From: Stramenopiles sp. TOSAG23-2
Taxonomy: Eukaryota; Sar
Assembly (NCBI GenBank): GCA_900128395.1
Contig: LT649235.1
Location: 25,959-89,958, forward strand
Length of the DNA stretch: 64,000 bases
Direction: 5' to 3'
Positions 1-9,638 of the stretch are shown here, piece by piece. Under the pieces are notes generated by a model. It had not been told where the DNA came from, searched no databases, and saw nothing but the letters and a program-made list of their open reading frames with translations. The position numbers were made by a program, and so were the translations under genes. The stretch's first letter is position 1. Every line of letters starts with the position of its first letter.

Positions 1-422
1 TACCTTGATATGAAATACGTATGATATATATATTAATATAATGAGTAAGAGAACATTATATATATATATATTTCAATAAATTATGATATATATAATAAAA
101 AAAATAATATACGAACTCGTATTATTTTATTAATATAAAATAATTCTCTTATTTTATTAAGTTTTTAATTCCTACACTCTTGATATTATATTTATTTAAA
201 ATATATATATTAATATTTAATAAAATTTGTATTATATATATTATTAGTTTGCAGAGGTGCATTAGAGTTTTACTATATAGTAGGATAGCATATTATTCTT
301 GCGACTGAGTATTGAGCATCATATTACTTAACACGAGAAGTGTAAAATTATTATAACTTAAGATTTTAACCATTAGTATAATATATATATTTATATGATG
401 TACATATCATCAAAAAATGATT
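1..422. other. AT-rich spacer, 3' side of the small RNA ligase
   Basis: No gene seen. The stretch is extremely AT-rich, with TATA runs and TACGA/TCGTA words (for example near 110-122) like those in the other 3' spacers of this window. Confidence 0.6.
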
Positions 423-1178
423 TTACAAATTTAGTTTAGCTTTTTTCCATGTTCTTCTCCACGTTTCATTCGTTTGTACATGATTTTTTCTTACATATTT
501 TGCAACTTTATTTTCAAAATCATTGCATTTATAACTATCCATGATACGAACAACAAAACCTTCCGGTTTTGTACCAGAAGTATCTGTTGCCAGTCCACTT
601 TTTAATGTTATAGCCTTATTCATTAGTGTTTCTATTTCTTTTATTTTCAAACCTTTTCCCATGTATAATATTGGTGGTAACATCAAATCATATTTTAACG
701 CAAAATCTGCAACTTCTTTCCAACTGTACCATCTATCGCCTTCTTGAACTGCAAATAAATAGAAAAAAGATTTTAAATTATCATATTCAATTGAATGTAT
801 ACCAAAGACATTTTCACCAAACAATTTCAAATTAGCTGGAAGGTTTTCATACCGTAAAATTTGACATAACTCTTTGATTGGGGAAAAACTAGGATGCTTC
901 GCTTCAGCATTATGCGTTCGTGCATATACCATACCTTTAGACGGATGAATACAAGCGTTGCCCCCATCTATTTTTTCTGTAATAATTATATCATTTGTTT
1001 CAAAAATTGTTAGTGCTTTCGTATCCTTTATTTTAATATCATCATCAAAAATGCAAGGTGAAAAGGGTAGATGGGGTGTGCGAGGATATGACTCTGTCAT
1101 CATTATTACATTATTATTTTCTATTACATTATTGTCGCCATTTTTGCTATTATTATCGTTATTACTGTTTTTCTTCAT
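423..1178 (-). CDS. Small ATP-dependent RNA ligase (Rnl2 superfamily)
   Basis: A 251-residue protein with the nucleotidyltransferase motifs of the ATP-dependent RNA ligase superfamily. Motif I is EKIDGGNA, with the lysine of KIDG the predicted AMP-accepting residue. FGENVFGIHSIEYDNL, FYLFAV (motif III-like), PEGFVVR (motif IV) and VAKYVRKNH (motif V) follow in order. The closest recognisable types are T4 Rnl2 and DraRnl/Rnl5-like ligases, which seal 3'-OH/5'-phosphate ends in duplex or nicked RNA. An Asn-rich N-terminus of about 25 residues precedes the catalytic core. No separate C-terminal specificity domain is visible, so this is a minimal ligase. It is transcribed away from a second, much larger RNA ligase gene 430 bp upstream, which suggests a shared RNA-repair role. 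The family call is secure; the substrate is inference. Confidence 0.82.
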   Translation of the reverse strand: MKKNSNNDNNSKNGDNNVIENNNVIMMTESYPRTPHLPFSPCIFDDDIKIKDTKALTIFETNDIIITEKIDGGNACIHPSKGMVYARTHNAEAKHPSFSPIKELCQILRYENLPANLKLFGENVFGIHSIEYDNLKSFFYLFAVQEGDRWYSWKEVADFALKYDLMLPPILYMGKGLKIKEIETLMNKAITLKSGLATDTSGTKPEGFVVRIMDSYKCNDFENKVAKYVRKNHVQTNETWRRTWKKAKLNL

Positions 1179-1606
1179 AATATTAGTAGTTGTGTTTCTT
1201 TAATTAATTTAAATTATATGTACTTCTTTTCTTTTTATATATAATTGTTGATTCAAGTTTATCCACATACACACATACATTATTATACGTCTTATGTACA
1301 TTTAATAAAAAATCAAAATTAAAAATATATATAATACTGCCAATTTAGCACTACGTAGCACTAAAAAAAACTTGACCATCACCATTTGCCATCATCCACC
1401 CAAAAGCAAGCTGGGCAAGCCCGGCAAGCACACTATGCACAACAAATAATATATAAATAATAATAATACAAGAGCACGTTGCAAATATAATTGAGAGTAT
1501 AAAAAGCAAAACAATGAGATGACTATATAATGAAATTATAATATACAAACAAAAACTACAAATTACACAAAAAGGAGAGTAACTACAAAAGAGAAAGAAG
1601 AAGAAC
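1179..1606. promoter_or_regulatory. Divergent spacer between two RNA ligase genes
   Basis: This 428-bp spacer separates two start codons facing away from each other, so it must hold both promoters. A GC-richer block near 1395-1440 has repeated GCAAGC/GGCAAGC words. The side of the large enzyme has an A-rich leader just before its ATG. No canonical TACCTGGTA copy was seen here. Confidence 0.5.
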
Positions 1607-4600
1607 ATGGAAAATAATTATGTCATAAATCACAGAGGAACTATTGCTTTAGTTGGTAAGGATATAAACCGAATAGGGTTAGCTAGATATATTGAATTAA
1701 TCACACTACTCAATACAAAAGCACGTGGCAAAGCATTATCAATTGATGTAGATGAATTAAATGAAAACAGAAGAAAAAGAGATGGTGATGGTTATCATAT
1801 GACTTTAATTTCAAAAAATGAAATAGCGCAAGCACAGGAATTTTTAGCTATCGATGGAATCAAAGTGTCATTGCTAGAATTTGTTTCTGAATATATTAAT
1901 GAAAGCACTGTATATGCCCATAATTGGTTTAGCTTTGGAGTGGGTGAGATATATGGTAATACTGCACAAGCATATTTTGATATTTGTTTGTATCCCAGAG
2001 CGTTGGCATTAAGGAGGCGGCTTGGTTTATCTACAAAATATGGTTTTCATATAACGATTGGTTTTATAAATGCAGATGTACATAAAAGATATAAATCATT
2101 TCAACATTTGATGAATATGGATTCATTACAAAATAGTAGTACACACCATACAATACCTGAACTGCTACAAGCTGCAAAATATTTATTGCAGCATGAAATA
2201 GATAAAAATGATAAAAGTAGGGATGGCCTGAACGATGAAGGTATTAAAGGTCTTTTAAATGCTGCTGATTTGATATATAATGCTCAAAACCACCACGTGG
2301 AAGAGATCAAATCTACCATCACGGCTAATGATGAAAAATTAATTGAGATTGCACTGATGAAAATTCGATTGAAAAATAAAGTTGGAGATTATGATGATTT
2401 ATTATTTATTGCAGATAAAATTTTATCGATTCCAAAATTTCAAGATATAGATATTTTAAAAGTGCCAAATATTTATAAATTGATTACTATTATATCATCA
2501 TTCAAAGGTGCTGCACTTGTTCGCCTTGGTAATTTCTTAAATGCTATACAAACATTAGAATTATCGTACAAAATGGAAAATATTTTGTTGAATTATTTTG
2601 AGGAGAAAGAAGATGCAACCAATGCAAATGCTAAAAAACAATGTAAAAAACGAGTGGAAAGATTACGAGCATTGATGAAAAAATGTAAACAAAACCTTGG
2701 TGGGAAACTTTTTACTCCAAAACTATATAAATTTCCTCGGACACGGCATATTGGAGATGCTGCTGAAAATGTTGTAGATTGGGGAAAGAAAACTACAAAT
2801 AACAATGGCAGCAATAAGCAATCTGCAGTTACACGGGATGATTTATTACTGGATCAATCGGAAATAGCAACATTATGCGATGGCAAAACTGAAATTAGAT
2901 TGCAAGAAAAAATTGATGGTGCTAATCTTGGAATTTCCATTGGACATAACGGTCAAATTTATTGTCAAAATCGTAGTAAATATATTTCATCACAAGACTC
3001 ACCACAATATGGTCTTTTAGACCAATGGTTAAGAGTCCATGGAACAATACTGCATATGTTGCTAGAACCTGGTCGTCATATTTTATTTGGTGAATGGGTT
3101 GTAGCCCGACACTCTATACCATACTTGAAATTACCTGGGTATTTTATAGCATTTGATCTATATGATTCCGTTATGGAGAAATTTTGTAGTGTTAAAGAAT
3201 TTCATCGTCAATTGAAAGAAGTTTCCACCAAATTAAGTTTGCCACAGTCACCATTACCAGTTGTTCCTACAATTGTTACACGAACTTTTAATAAACCGGA
3301 TGAAATGTTGCCATATTTAGAAACAAAATCACAATTTAGAAATGATAACTCTACTGTTGAAGGCATATACTTGCGTGTAGATAAAGCCAAATGGCTGAAC
3401 AAACGGTGTAAATTAGTACGACCAGATTTTATTCATGGCATCAAGGAAGGTCATTGGATGAAGAGAAAAATGGAGAAAAATAAAATAGATTTTAATTTTT
3501 CAATACAATATTTAACTAATTGTTTAGAAGTTATGGACGAAAATGATGGTGATGATCGTGACAAAGATAATAACATTGGTAAAAAAGAAGTATTTAATAA
3601 TAACAATTGCAACAATAACAACAATAAGGGATCCAACGATAAACTGTTCAATACTCGTCAACGATTACAATTAAAAATAAATGAAAACGAAACGATTCGG
3701 ATGATGAGAAATTTTTCATATGTGATACCAAATGAGTTAGCCGGAGCATCAACTCCTAATTGTCAGAAACATATTGATGGTTTGGAACATTTAGGAATAA
3801 CATTAGTAATTACATTGACGGAAGAAGAGCCATTAGTAGAAGATTGGTTTAAAAAAAAAAGGAAGATCCGCAATGTGTTTTTTCCTGTACCTAATTATAA
3901 TCCACCATCCATAGAACAAATGGAAGCAATTGATAGTGTTGTTCGCAAAGAAATTTTACGTGGTGGACAAGTTTTAGTGCATTGTGGTGGTGGAAAAGGA
4001 CGTGCTGGATCTGTTATAAGTTGCTTGTTGATAAAATATGGATTAAATGGTATAAAAAACCAAATTTTAAAAGAAGCTAGAACCGATGAAATAGATGGAG
4101 CCTTTTTTTCATCTGAACAAGTTATGAAGATAGTAAGAGATATGCGACCAGGCTCCGTTGAGACAACAAGACAAGAACAGTTCATACGAGATTATACCAA
4201 ATATGTTTGGAAATTGTTCTATTATAGTCATAGTAATGCTAAAGCTAGTAACAATAATAATAATAATAATAATAATAACGCATGTATAGCACCTCCGAAT
4301 TTAAAGAGACAATTGTCTGATAACGGTTCTAATTCAGAGGAAAGTTTTCAATCAGCATCGGATCTAGTGGACACATTGGTTTCGAATCCTGCAAGTATCA
4401 AAAGAATGGAAAAGAAGAAGAAAAAGCAAAGAAATAGTGAAAAAAAAGCTATGAAACATGCGCAATCAAAAGTGCCTAAATTTTTAATTCTATGTGGATT
4501 TCCTGGAAGCGGGAAATCAACATTTGCGAAGGAAATGGTTTTAAATGGTAGTGGTAAATTTGTTAGGTGTAATCAAGACGAATTAGGTAAAAAAGCATGT

Positions 4601-4981
4601 ATGAATTTACTTAGCAAACATGCAAATGGTAATAAACGCAACAATAGAAAACACGTCATAGTTGATAGATGTAATATTACAGTTGCTGATCGCAAGGCTT
4701 TGATGGAGTTAATGTTTAATCCAGCACCAAAAGATATAGCATGTGTTTATTTTGATGTTTCAGCTGAAGAATGTTGTGAAAGGATAGCAAAACGTCAAGA
4801 TCATCCAACTATTAAACCAGGCACACCGGCAAGTAAAATGAAAATCGTTGGTAGTTTTAGGAAACGACTTGAAGTGCCTGATTTAGCAGAAGGATTTTCT
4901 CATGTATATCATCTTCAAACGTTTGAAGATGCTGATAATTTGTTAATGAAATTTGGATGTAAAATAAAAAAGAGAGAATAA
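1607..4981 (+). CDS. Four-domain RNA repair enzyme: 2H phosphoesterase, RNA ligase, DSP phosphatase, P-loop kinase
   Basis: A 1,124-residue protein with four recognisable catalytic domains. Residues about 1-160 are a 2H phosphoesterase with both signature histidine motifs, HMTL (H64) and HITIGF (H148), as in cyclic phosphodiesterases that open 2',3'-cyclic phosphates. Residues about 165-360 are helical and TPR-like. Residues about 370-640 are an RNA ligase: motif I EKIDGANLG (predicted AMP-accepting K435), FGEWVVARHSI, FIAFDLYD, VEGIYLRVD (motif IV) and KLVRPDF (motif V). Residues about 705-870 are a dual-specificity phosphatase with HCGGGKGRAG (C793, R799). Residues about 955-1115 are a P-loop kinase with GFPGSGKST and VDRCN, as in polynucleotide kinases. 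Asn/Ser/Lys-rich linkers separate the domains. End healing and sealing are thus joined in one chain, comparable in logic to plant and fungal tRNA ligase but with a different domain order and an added phosphatase. Its RNA substrate is unknown. Confidence 0.85.
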   Translation: MENNYVINHRGTIALVGKDINRIGLARYIELITLLNTKARGKALSIDVDELNENRRKRDGDGYHMTLISKNEIAQAQEFLAIDGIKVSLLEFVSEYINESTVYAHNWFSFGVGEIYGNTAQAYFDICLYPRALALRRRLGLSTKYGFHITIGFINADVHKRYKSFQHLMNMDSLQNSSTHHTIPELLQAAKYLLQHEIDKNDKSRDGLNDEGIKGLLNAADLIYNAQNHHVEEIKSTITANDEKLIEIALMKIRLKNKVGDYDDLLFIADKILSIPKFQDIDILKVPNIYKLITIISSFKGAALVRLGNFLNAIQTLELSYKMENILLNYFEEKEDATNANAKKQCKKRVERLRALMKKCKQNLGGKLFTPKLYKFPRTRHIGDAAENVVDWGKKTTNNNGSNKQSAVTRDDLLLDQSEIATLCDGKTEIRLQEKIDGANLGISIGHNGQIYCQNRSKYISSQDSPQYGLLDQWLRVHGTILHMLLEPGRHILFGEWVVARHSIPYLKLPGYFIAFDLYDSVMEKFCSVKEFHRQLKEVSTKLSLPQSPLPVVPTIVTRTFNKPDEMLPYLETKSQFRNDNSTVEGIYLRVDKAKWLNKRCKLVRPDFIHGIKEGHWMKRKMEKNKIDFNFSIQYLTNCLEVMDENDGDDRDKDNNIGKKEVFNNNNCNNNNNKGSNDKLFNTRQRLQLKINENETIRMMRNFSYVIPNELAGASTPNCQKHIDGLEHLGITLVITLTEEEPLVEDWFKKKRKIRNVFFPVPNYNPPSIEQMEAIDSVVRKEILRGGQVLVHCGGGKGRAGSVISCLLIKYGLNGIKNQILKEARTDEIDGAFFSSEQVMKIVRDMRPGSVETTRQEQFIRDYTKYVWKLFYYSHSNAKASNNNNNNNNNNACIAPPNLKRQLSDNGSNSEESFQSASDLVDTLVSNPASIKRMEKKKKKQRNSEKKAMKHAQSKVPKFLILCGFPGSGKSTFAKEMVLNGSGKFVRCNQDELGKKACMNLLSKHANGNKRNNRKHVIVDRCNITVADRKALMELMFNPAPKDIACVYFDVSAEECCERIAKRQDHPTIKPGTPASKMKIVGSFRKRLEVPDLAEGFSHVYHLQTFEDADNLLMKFGCKIKKRE

Positions 4982-5617
4982 AGAGTGAATTTTATAAAAG
5001 GCATTATATATAATATATATAATTTATAGCACATTAATTGACAGGGATGCTTATTTCGTATTTTTTCGTATTGTTGAAATTATATACATTGTACACCGTA
5101 TACACTCCCGCGGCACTGCAAAATTCTCTTTTTACATCACTCTACGCGAGTTTTCCTGGCTTCCTGGCAACACACCTTAATTTTCGTAAATAATTTCAAT
5201 ATTATTGCATTCCAGGCATTCTGCTGGCATTCACAGTAGCTGCCAGGTAGCAGCTAAGTTCCCAATATTTTTTGGGAGTATTATTATTATTAATAATAAT
5301 AATAATGTAAATGCACCAAATAAGTATAATAATACAACTTGTATAAATAAAAAAAAAACAAAAACAACAACTATAATAACAACAACAAAAAAAGGCAAAA
5401 TTTTTAAATTAAAATGCAAATTCAAATACTAAACGAACGAATTTTATTTCATTTCTATAAATCATTTCACAAATTCCACTTTATACAAAATATTTAGTAT
5501 CGTCTCTTTATATTTTGGAAGAACGATATAATTAAATATGCTCTGAAATTACAATATCAATTAATATTTGTACATAAAATATAAAATATAAATTTTATAT
5601 CCATTCAAACAGTTCAT
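4982..5617. promoter_or_regulatory. Tandem spacer with CCTGG/CCAGG cluster upstream of the LMF gene
   Basis: The first part is AT-rich 3' sequence of the RNA repair gene. A GC-richer block at about 5100-5260 contains CCTGG at 5155 and 5163, CCAGG at 5212 and TGCCAGGTA at 5241-5249, the last a variant of the recurrent TACCWGGTA element. The rest is AT-rich with simple AAT and ACA repeats. Confidence 0.5.
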
Positions 5618-7933
5618 ATGTCTGCACTGTCACAAAAAACGTTATTATTTCAGTTATTATTGTCAACCCCAACTGTTGAGGCAGTGGAAAGGATATTTAC
5701 ATGGGGTGTCTCATTCTCCTATCTTTGCGGTTTTGCTAGTATGTATATTCAAATTGATGGACTACAAGGTAATAAGGGTATCATACCAATGTCTAAACGT
5801 CGATTGAAGTATACTTCTAGGCTTTTTAATAATAAACAATTTAAAAAAAAACCTGATATGGTAATTGATATTTTATGTCTGTCGGGAATGATCTTATCGT
5901 TTTCAAGTGTTGTACATCGCAAATATCGTACTATGTTAGATATGAGCTTATTATGGTATATGTATAGCATGTTGAAACCAGACGACCCACCGTTATTAGA
6001 AGATGCTGGTTTCTTAGCATGCTTAGTAACACCAATGTTTCGATTATTACAAAGTAGCACGACATCAAGTCGTGGGAATATTAGTATGTATTTCACTGGA
6101 CTTGTTGAAAACGCAACCCACGTTGGTCTTGTTACATCTAGATGGTTATTGTTTGTATTAATGTTCGAAAGTGGGACGGGAAAATTACTTGCAGGAATAA
6201 ATGAGTGGTGGAATTTGTCTGGATTAAAATCACATCTTCAATCACAGCCATATCCAACGCCATTGAGCCGCTTTTTATCATTAAATTTACCAAATCACTA
6301 TTTAAGATTTTCAACTGGAATGGCATTGACTATGGAATCGTTTGTTCCAATGTTGTTTTTGTATCCTTTGCAGCAATATGAAATATTGCGTACGGTTGCA
6401 TTTTATGTACAATTGGTTTTTCAAAGCGGGATTAATGTCATGGGAAATTTCGGTTTTTTCAACATATTGACTATGTTTTTATCATGTACTATATTGACAC
6501 CATCCTTGAGTGAACGCCACCAAAGTTCAAATTGGTTGGTAACAATTGCATCCAGATTAAAAACAAGTCCATTATTAGGACCATTGATACCAATTTTAGC
6601 AATAGGCAATATATTATCAAAAGGTTTTAATATATCTATAGAACGACTGACTCCAAGATACTTTGTGAAATATGTCTCATCAATTTATAGTTACGGTATG
6701 TTTGTAACATTTATAGAATTATTTTATGCTGTTCGTAAAACTATAGGCATGGCAATTTGGTTTGATTACAAACAACCAAGTGTTGTTGCAGCAATTCATG
6801 CAGCTTCTAGCTCTAGTGCTCGTACAAGCGTTTTATTTCTGTATTTAAAAATTTACATAGCTCGTATTATGAGTGTTATCACGTCCACAGCCGCTCTTAG
6901 TTTTTTTATCAGTAGCTGCGTCCAAAGCACATCATTGATTGAAAAAACAATTGAAGCAAGTCAAAAACCACGTTCTGTTACTTCTATCCGTGGCATGCCT
7001 CCACCAACCGATCGAGAAAATACGAGAATGGTATTAATAAGACGCGAACTTGGAATGGGAAAGAGGATGTTGCAGTGGAGATGGCCCCGTCAATTAGTGT
7101 ATATGGCACAATATCTACAGCAACATTGTGGATTATTGAATTCATATGCACTGTTTGTCAATTTAACAAACCTTAATCAAGAACAATGTAGACGCCATGG
7201 GTTTGAATCAGTTGGTGGTAGATTAGAATTAATATTAGAAGCATCATATAATAGACACAATGGATACAAAGAAATACCATTTGCACATAAACCAAATGGC
7301 GTCGATTTAAATTTTTTAGTTGCCCCACATCATCCTATATTAGAATATCAGTTGTGGCAAGCGACTAACCAATTTGTTTTTAATCGTGTTCCATTTCCAA
7401 AGTGGTTTGAAACTTTAATGTCGCGTATTTTAAATGGCGAGGATGATATTACGACTTTACTTGATCGAGAAAAATTTTACCAGCATTTTGAAAAAGGCAA
7501 ACCGCCGAAGTATATACGTGCTGCTATATATTTATATAGATTTACAGATGAAACACGAAGTCAGGGACGAGAGGTAAATGGCGAGGATAGCGATGATGAT
7601 AATGATGAGAGAGTTGTATGGGAGCGAGATCGTGTACGCACGTTAGAAATATTATCACGTGATCAAATAAATACAAATCCTAATATTGCGAATGATTTTG
7701 AAAGCAAATATGGCGTCATAAGCAATGTTCTCTTGGCATTTCGAAAATTTGTTTCTCGAAATTGGATGTTTAGGCGTGGAAGATTTGTTTGGGGAGCCAT
7801 ATTATTTATCTTTCTCTCACGATATGTATTGTTTCCAATGAAACTCGGTCGACTAGACATGATCAGTCGCTTTGGGATGAAGTTTCGATATGTGGGTGTG
7901 TTAGGGTTGTATTTATTTTTGAAATACGAGTAG
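5618..7933 (+). CDS. Lipase maturation factor family ER membrane protein
   Basis: A 771-residue polytopic membrane protein of the lipase maturation factor (LMF1/LMF2) family, ER proteins needed for folding of secreted lipases in animals. Diagnostic stretches are GLQGNKGIIP (residues 48-57), an LFVLMFESGTGKL segment near 175-190 followed by a WW and the QPYPTPL motif, NLPNHYLRF, and the soluble C-terminal half containing PNGVDLNFLVAPHHP and PFPKWFETLM. Several hydrophobic segments lie in the first 450 residues and a final one near the C-terminus. An acidic EDSDDDNDE insert sits near residue 660. The length is somewhat above the animal proteins. No lipase gene is adjacent, so a general role in ER protein folding or redox is the safer inference. 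Confidence 0.85.
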   Translation: MSALSQKTLLFQLLLSTPTVEAVERIFTWGVSFSYLCGFASMYIQIDGLQGNKGIIPMSKRRLKYTSRLFNNKQFKKKPDMVIDILCLSGMILSFSSVVHRKYRTMLDMSLLWYMYSMLKPDDPPLLEDAGFLACLVTPMFRLLQSSTTSSRGNISMYFTGLVENATHVGLVTSRWLLFVLMFESGTGKLLAGINEWWNLSGLKSHLQSQPYPTPLSRFLSLNLPNHYLRFSTGMALTMESFVPMLFLYPLQQYEILRTVAFYVQLVFQSGINVMGNFGFFNILTMFLSCTILTPSLSERHQSSNWLVTIASRLKTSPLLGPLIPILAIGNILSKGFNISIERLTPRYFVKYVSSIYSYGMFVTFIELFYAVRKTIGMAIWFDYKQPSVVAAIHAASSSSARTSVLFLYLKIYIARIMSVITSTAALSFFISSCVQSTSLIEKTIEASQKPRSVTSIRGMPPPTDRENTRMVLIRRELGMGKRMLQWRWPRQLVYMAQYLQQHCGLLNSYALFVNLTNLNQEQCRRHGFESVGGRLELILEASYNRHNGYKEIPFAHKPNGVDLNFLVAPHHPILEYQLWQATNQFVFNRVPFPKWFETLMSRILNGEDDITTLLDREKFYQHFEKGKPPKYIRAAIYLYRFTDETRSQGREVNGEDSDDDNDERVVWERDRVRTLEILSRDQINTNPNIANDFESKYGVISNVLLAFRKFVSRNWMFRRGRFVWGAILFIFLSRYVLFPMKLGRLDMISRFGMKFRYVGVLGLYLFLKYE

Positions 7934-8167
7934 TAGATATTCATATACATGTACAACGAACGTACATAAAAAATATATGTACACGTATAAAATAATGTAC
8001 TGTACGTACATATATAAAAATTTTCTCTTACACATAATTTATACGAGAAGTATATAATACGAAGTGCGTATATATAAAAAATAATATATAATACGTTCGT
8101 ATATGTCATATATAATATTTTATTGAGAATTTAAACGCATTTAAATATGATATCACATCATAATATT

Positions 8168-8253
8168 TATTTTTTAATTTACTCATGATAATTCCTATGA
8201 TATGATACTCTTTCAAAAGAATACAATAACTGAGGCAATAATATCTATCTCAC
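8168..8253 (+). repeat. Dispersed 3'-spacer repeat, copy 1
   Basis: The copy runs from TTTTTTAATTTACTCATG through GATAATTCC and AAAGAATACAATAACTGAG to CTATCTCAC. The same ordered words occur at 8386, 43609 (reverse strand), 49602, 50034 and 58401. Confidence 0.7.
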
Positions 8254-8385
8254 AAATAATATATATACTTGGTACGAATATATACGAAGTTTGTAAATAT
8301 ATTATATATATCATATCATATATACGAAGTATAGAACTTTTTCGTATTATTGTATGATCCGTACGTACATGTACACACGCGTATT

Positions 8386-8466
8386 TTAATTTATTATTTC
8401 TACTCGTGAATAATTCCTACCCTCAAAAGAATAACTTAAACAAGCCAATATTAATATCTATCTCAC
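8386..8466 (+). repeat. Dispersed 3'-spacer repeat, copy 2 (diverged)
   Basis: It shares the ordered words TACTCGTGAATAATTCC, AAAAGAATAAC and AATATCTATCTCAC with copy 1, with internal deletions. The CTGAG word is missing. Confidence 0.6.
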
Positions 8467-8486
8467 AATATGTGTCAAAAAATAAA

Positions 8487-9638
8487 TTATAGACGAAGAT
8501 TACTAAATTTTTGCGTTGTCAACCTTTGACTAGCCCTTGCTTCCGAAAGTAATGCTTTCAACTCATCTCTCCATTGTACTGCTTGTGGTACATATAACTC
8601 ATTTTTACTTTCAGCCGCTAAATTAAACCAATAAATGGCATTATCATAATCTCTTGCAATACCTTGACCATTGGCATGCATTTTAGCAACTTGTAACTGT
8701 GATGGGACATGCCCTGCTTCTGCTGCTTTTGTAAACATTTCTAATGCTTTTAAAAAATTTTGATCCACACCACGACCATATGCAACCATTAAACCCATAA
8801 AATATTGTGCCTCTGGATCCTTTAAAGATGCTGCTTCTTGGTAACATTTAAAAGCAACTGTAAAATTTTGTTTCGTACCTAAACCATATTCAAAATTTAT
8901 TCCTAGATGATATAATCCTTTTGGATTTCTTAATTTTGCTGATTTTTTAAATAATAAAAATGACAATGTATGGTTTGCCTCAACACCATTGCCATCTCGA
9001 TACATAACCCCTTTTAACCACATTGCATCGGCATTACCAAGCTCAATACCTTGATTTAACCAGGCAAGTGCAGCCTTTGTATCCTTTCGAACGCCAAGCC
9101 CCTTTGCAAATATCATCCCTAAATTTGATTTTGCTTCCGCATGACCTAATTTTGCTGCTTCCGTAAAATATTCCACTGCTTTACTTCGACTTCGTGTGAC
9201 ACCATTTCCATAATAATAAAATAAACCAAGAAAATATAATGAATCCTTATTACCATTTTCTGCAGTATTACGCAGTCTAGCCAATTTTGCATCATCTATA
9301 TTTGGTTTCTTGCCCCCTCTATTTCCAAAACCATGTTTAGCACCAATTGTATAAGGATCATAAGTAGGCTCATTACCACCACCTAAGCCGTGACCTGGCA
9401 GTTGATTCACTGACACTGTACCACCATCGTCCCCAACTTCAAAAGATGCGCCATTATTATCCTCCTCTTCACCAGCAGCATCAGCTAAAGGTAATGCCAG
9501 AATCGTTATTCTTAATGCCAATATCACAATCAAATATACATTTATATTTTTACAATATCTATTTCTTTCCTTCTTGTTTCTTTTCCAGTAGTTTCTTCTT
9601 TCACACGTGCTAATCTGCATCTTGCTGTTGATAACCAT
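8487..9638 (-). CDS. Sel1-like repeat protein with signal peptide or anchor
   Basis: A 383-residue protein. After a basic N-terminus comes a hydrophobic segment (about residues 34-54, VYLIVILALRITILALPLA) that looks like a signal peptide or anchor, then an acidic/Gly linker, then about seven Sel1-like repeats from residue 115 to 370. The repeats show the typical pattern of A...LG..Y..G.GV..D...A..W...AA, for example LGMIFAKGLGVRKD and MGLMVAYGRGVDQNF. Sel1 repeats form TPR-like solenoids; SEL1L/Hrd3 in ER-associated degradation is the best known luminal family, but no Hrd3-specific feature is visible, so only a secretory-pathway scaffold role is inferred. The true start is uncertain because an Asn/Pro-rich open frame at 9542-9895 overlaps the 5' end in another frame. 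Confidence 0.78.
   Translation of the reverse strand: MVINSKMQISTCERRNYWKRNKKERNRYCKNINVYLIVILALRITILALPLADAAGEEEDNNGASFEVGDDGGTVSVNQLPGHGLGGGNEPTYDPYTIGAKHGFGNRGGKKPNIDDAKLARLRNTAENGNKDSLYFLGLFYYYGNGVTRSRSKAVEYFTEAAKLGHAEAKSNLGMIFAKGLGVRKDTKAALAWLNQGIELGNADAMWLKGVMYRDGNGVEANHTLSFLLFKKSAKLRNPKGLYHLGINFEYGLGTKQNFTVAFKCYQEAASLKDPEAQYFMGLMVAYGRGVDQNFLKALEMFTKAAEAGHVPSQLQVAKMHANGQGIARDYDNAIYWFNLAAESKNELYVPQAVQWRDELKALLSEARASQRLTTQKFSNLRL

Larger units (their letters stand above)
7934..8486. other. Convergent AT-rich spacer with two dispersed repeat copies
   Basis: The 3' ends of the LMF gene and the Sel1 gene face each other here. The spacer is full of TACGA/TCGTA words and holds two copies of the short dispersed repeat (8168-8253 and 8386-8466). 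No gene is seen. Confidence 0.6.

Noticed and set aside
1351-1608. 85-codon hydrophobic frame antisense in the ligase spacer
   Set aside because: It lies in an AT-rich promoter spacer, its hydrophobic residues follow from T-rich codons, and it overlaps the start of the large repair gene.
4252-4280. Poly-Asn runs as sequencing slips
   Set aside because: They stay in frame, mix AAT and AAC codons and recur in many genes, so they are real low-complexity protein segments.
8168-8253. Dispersed repeat as a C/D box snoRNA (ATGATAA and CTGA words)
   Set aside because: The CTGA word is missing in the 8386 and 58401 copies and no flanking stem is seen, so the boxes look accidental.
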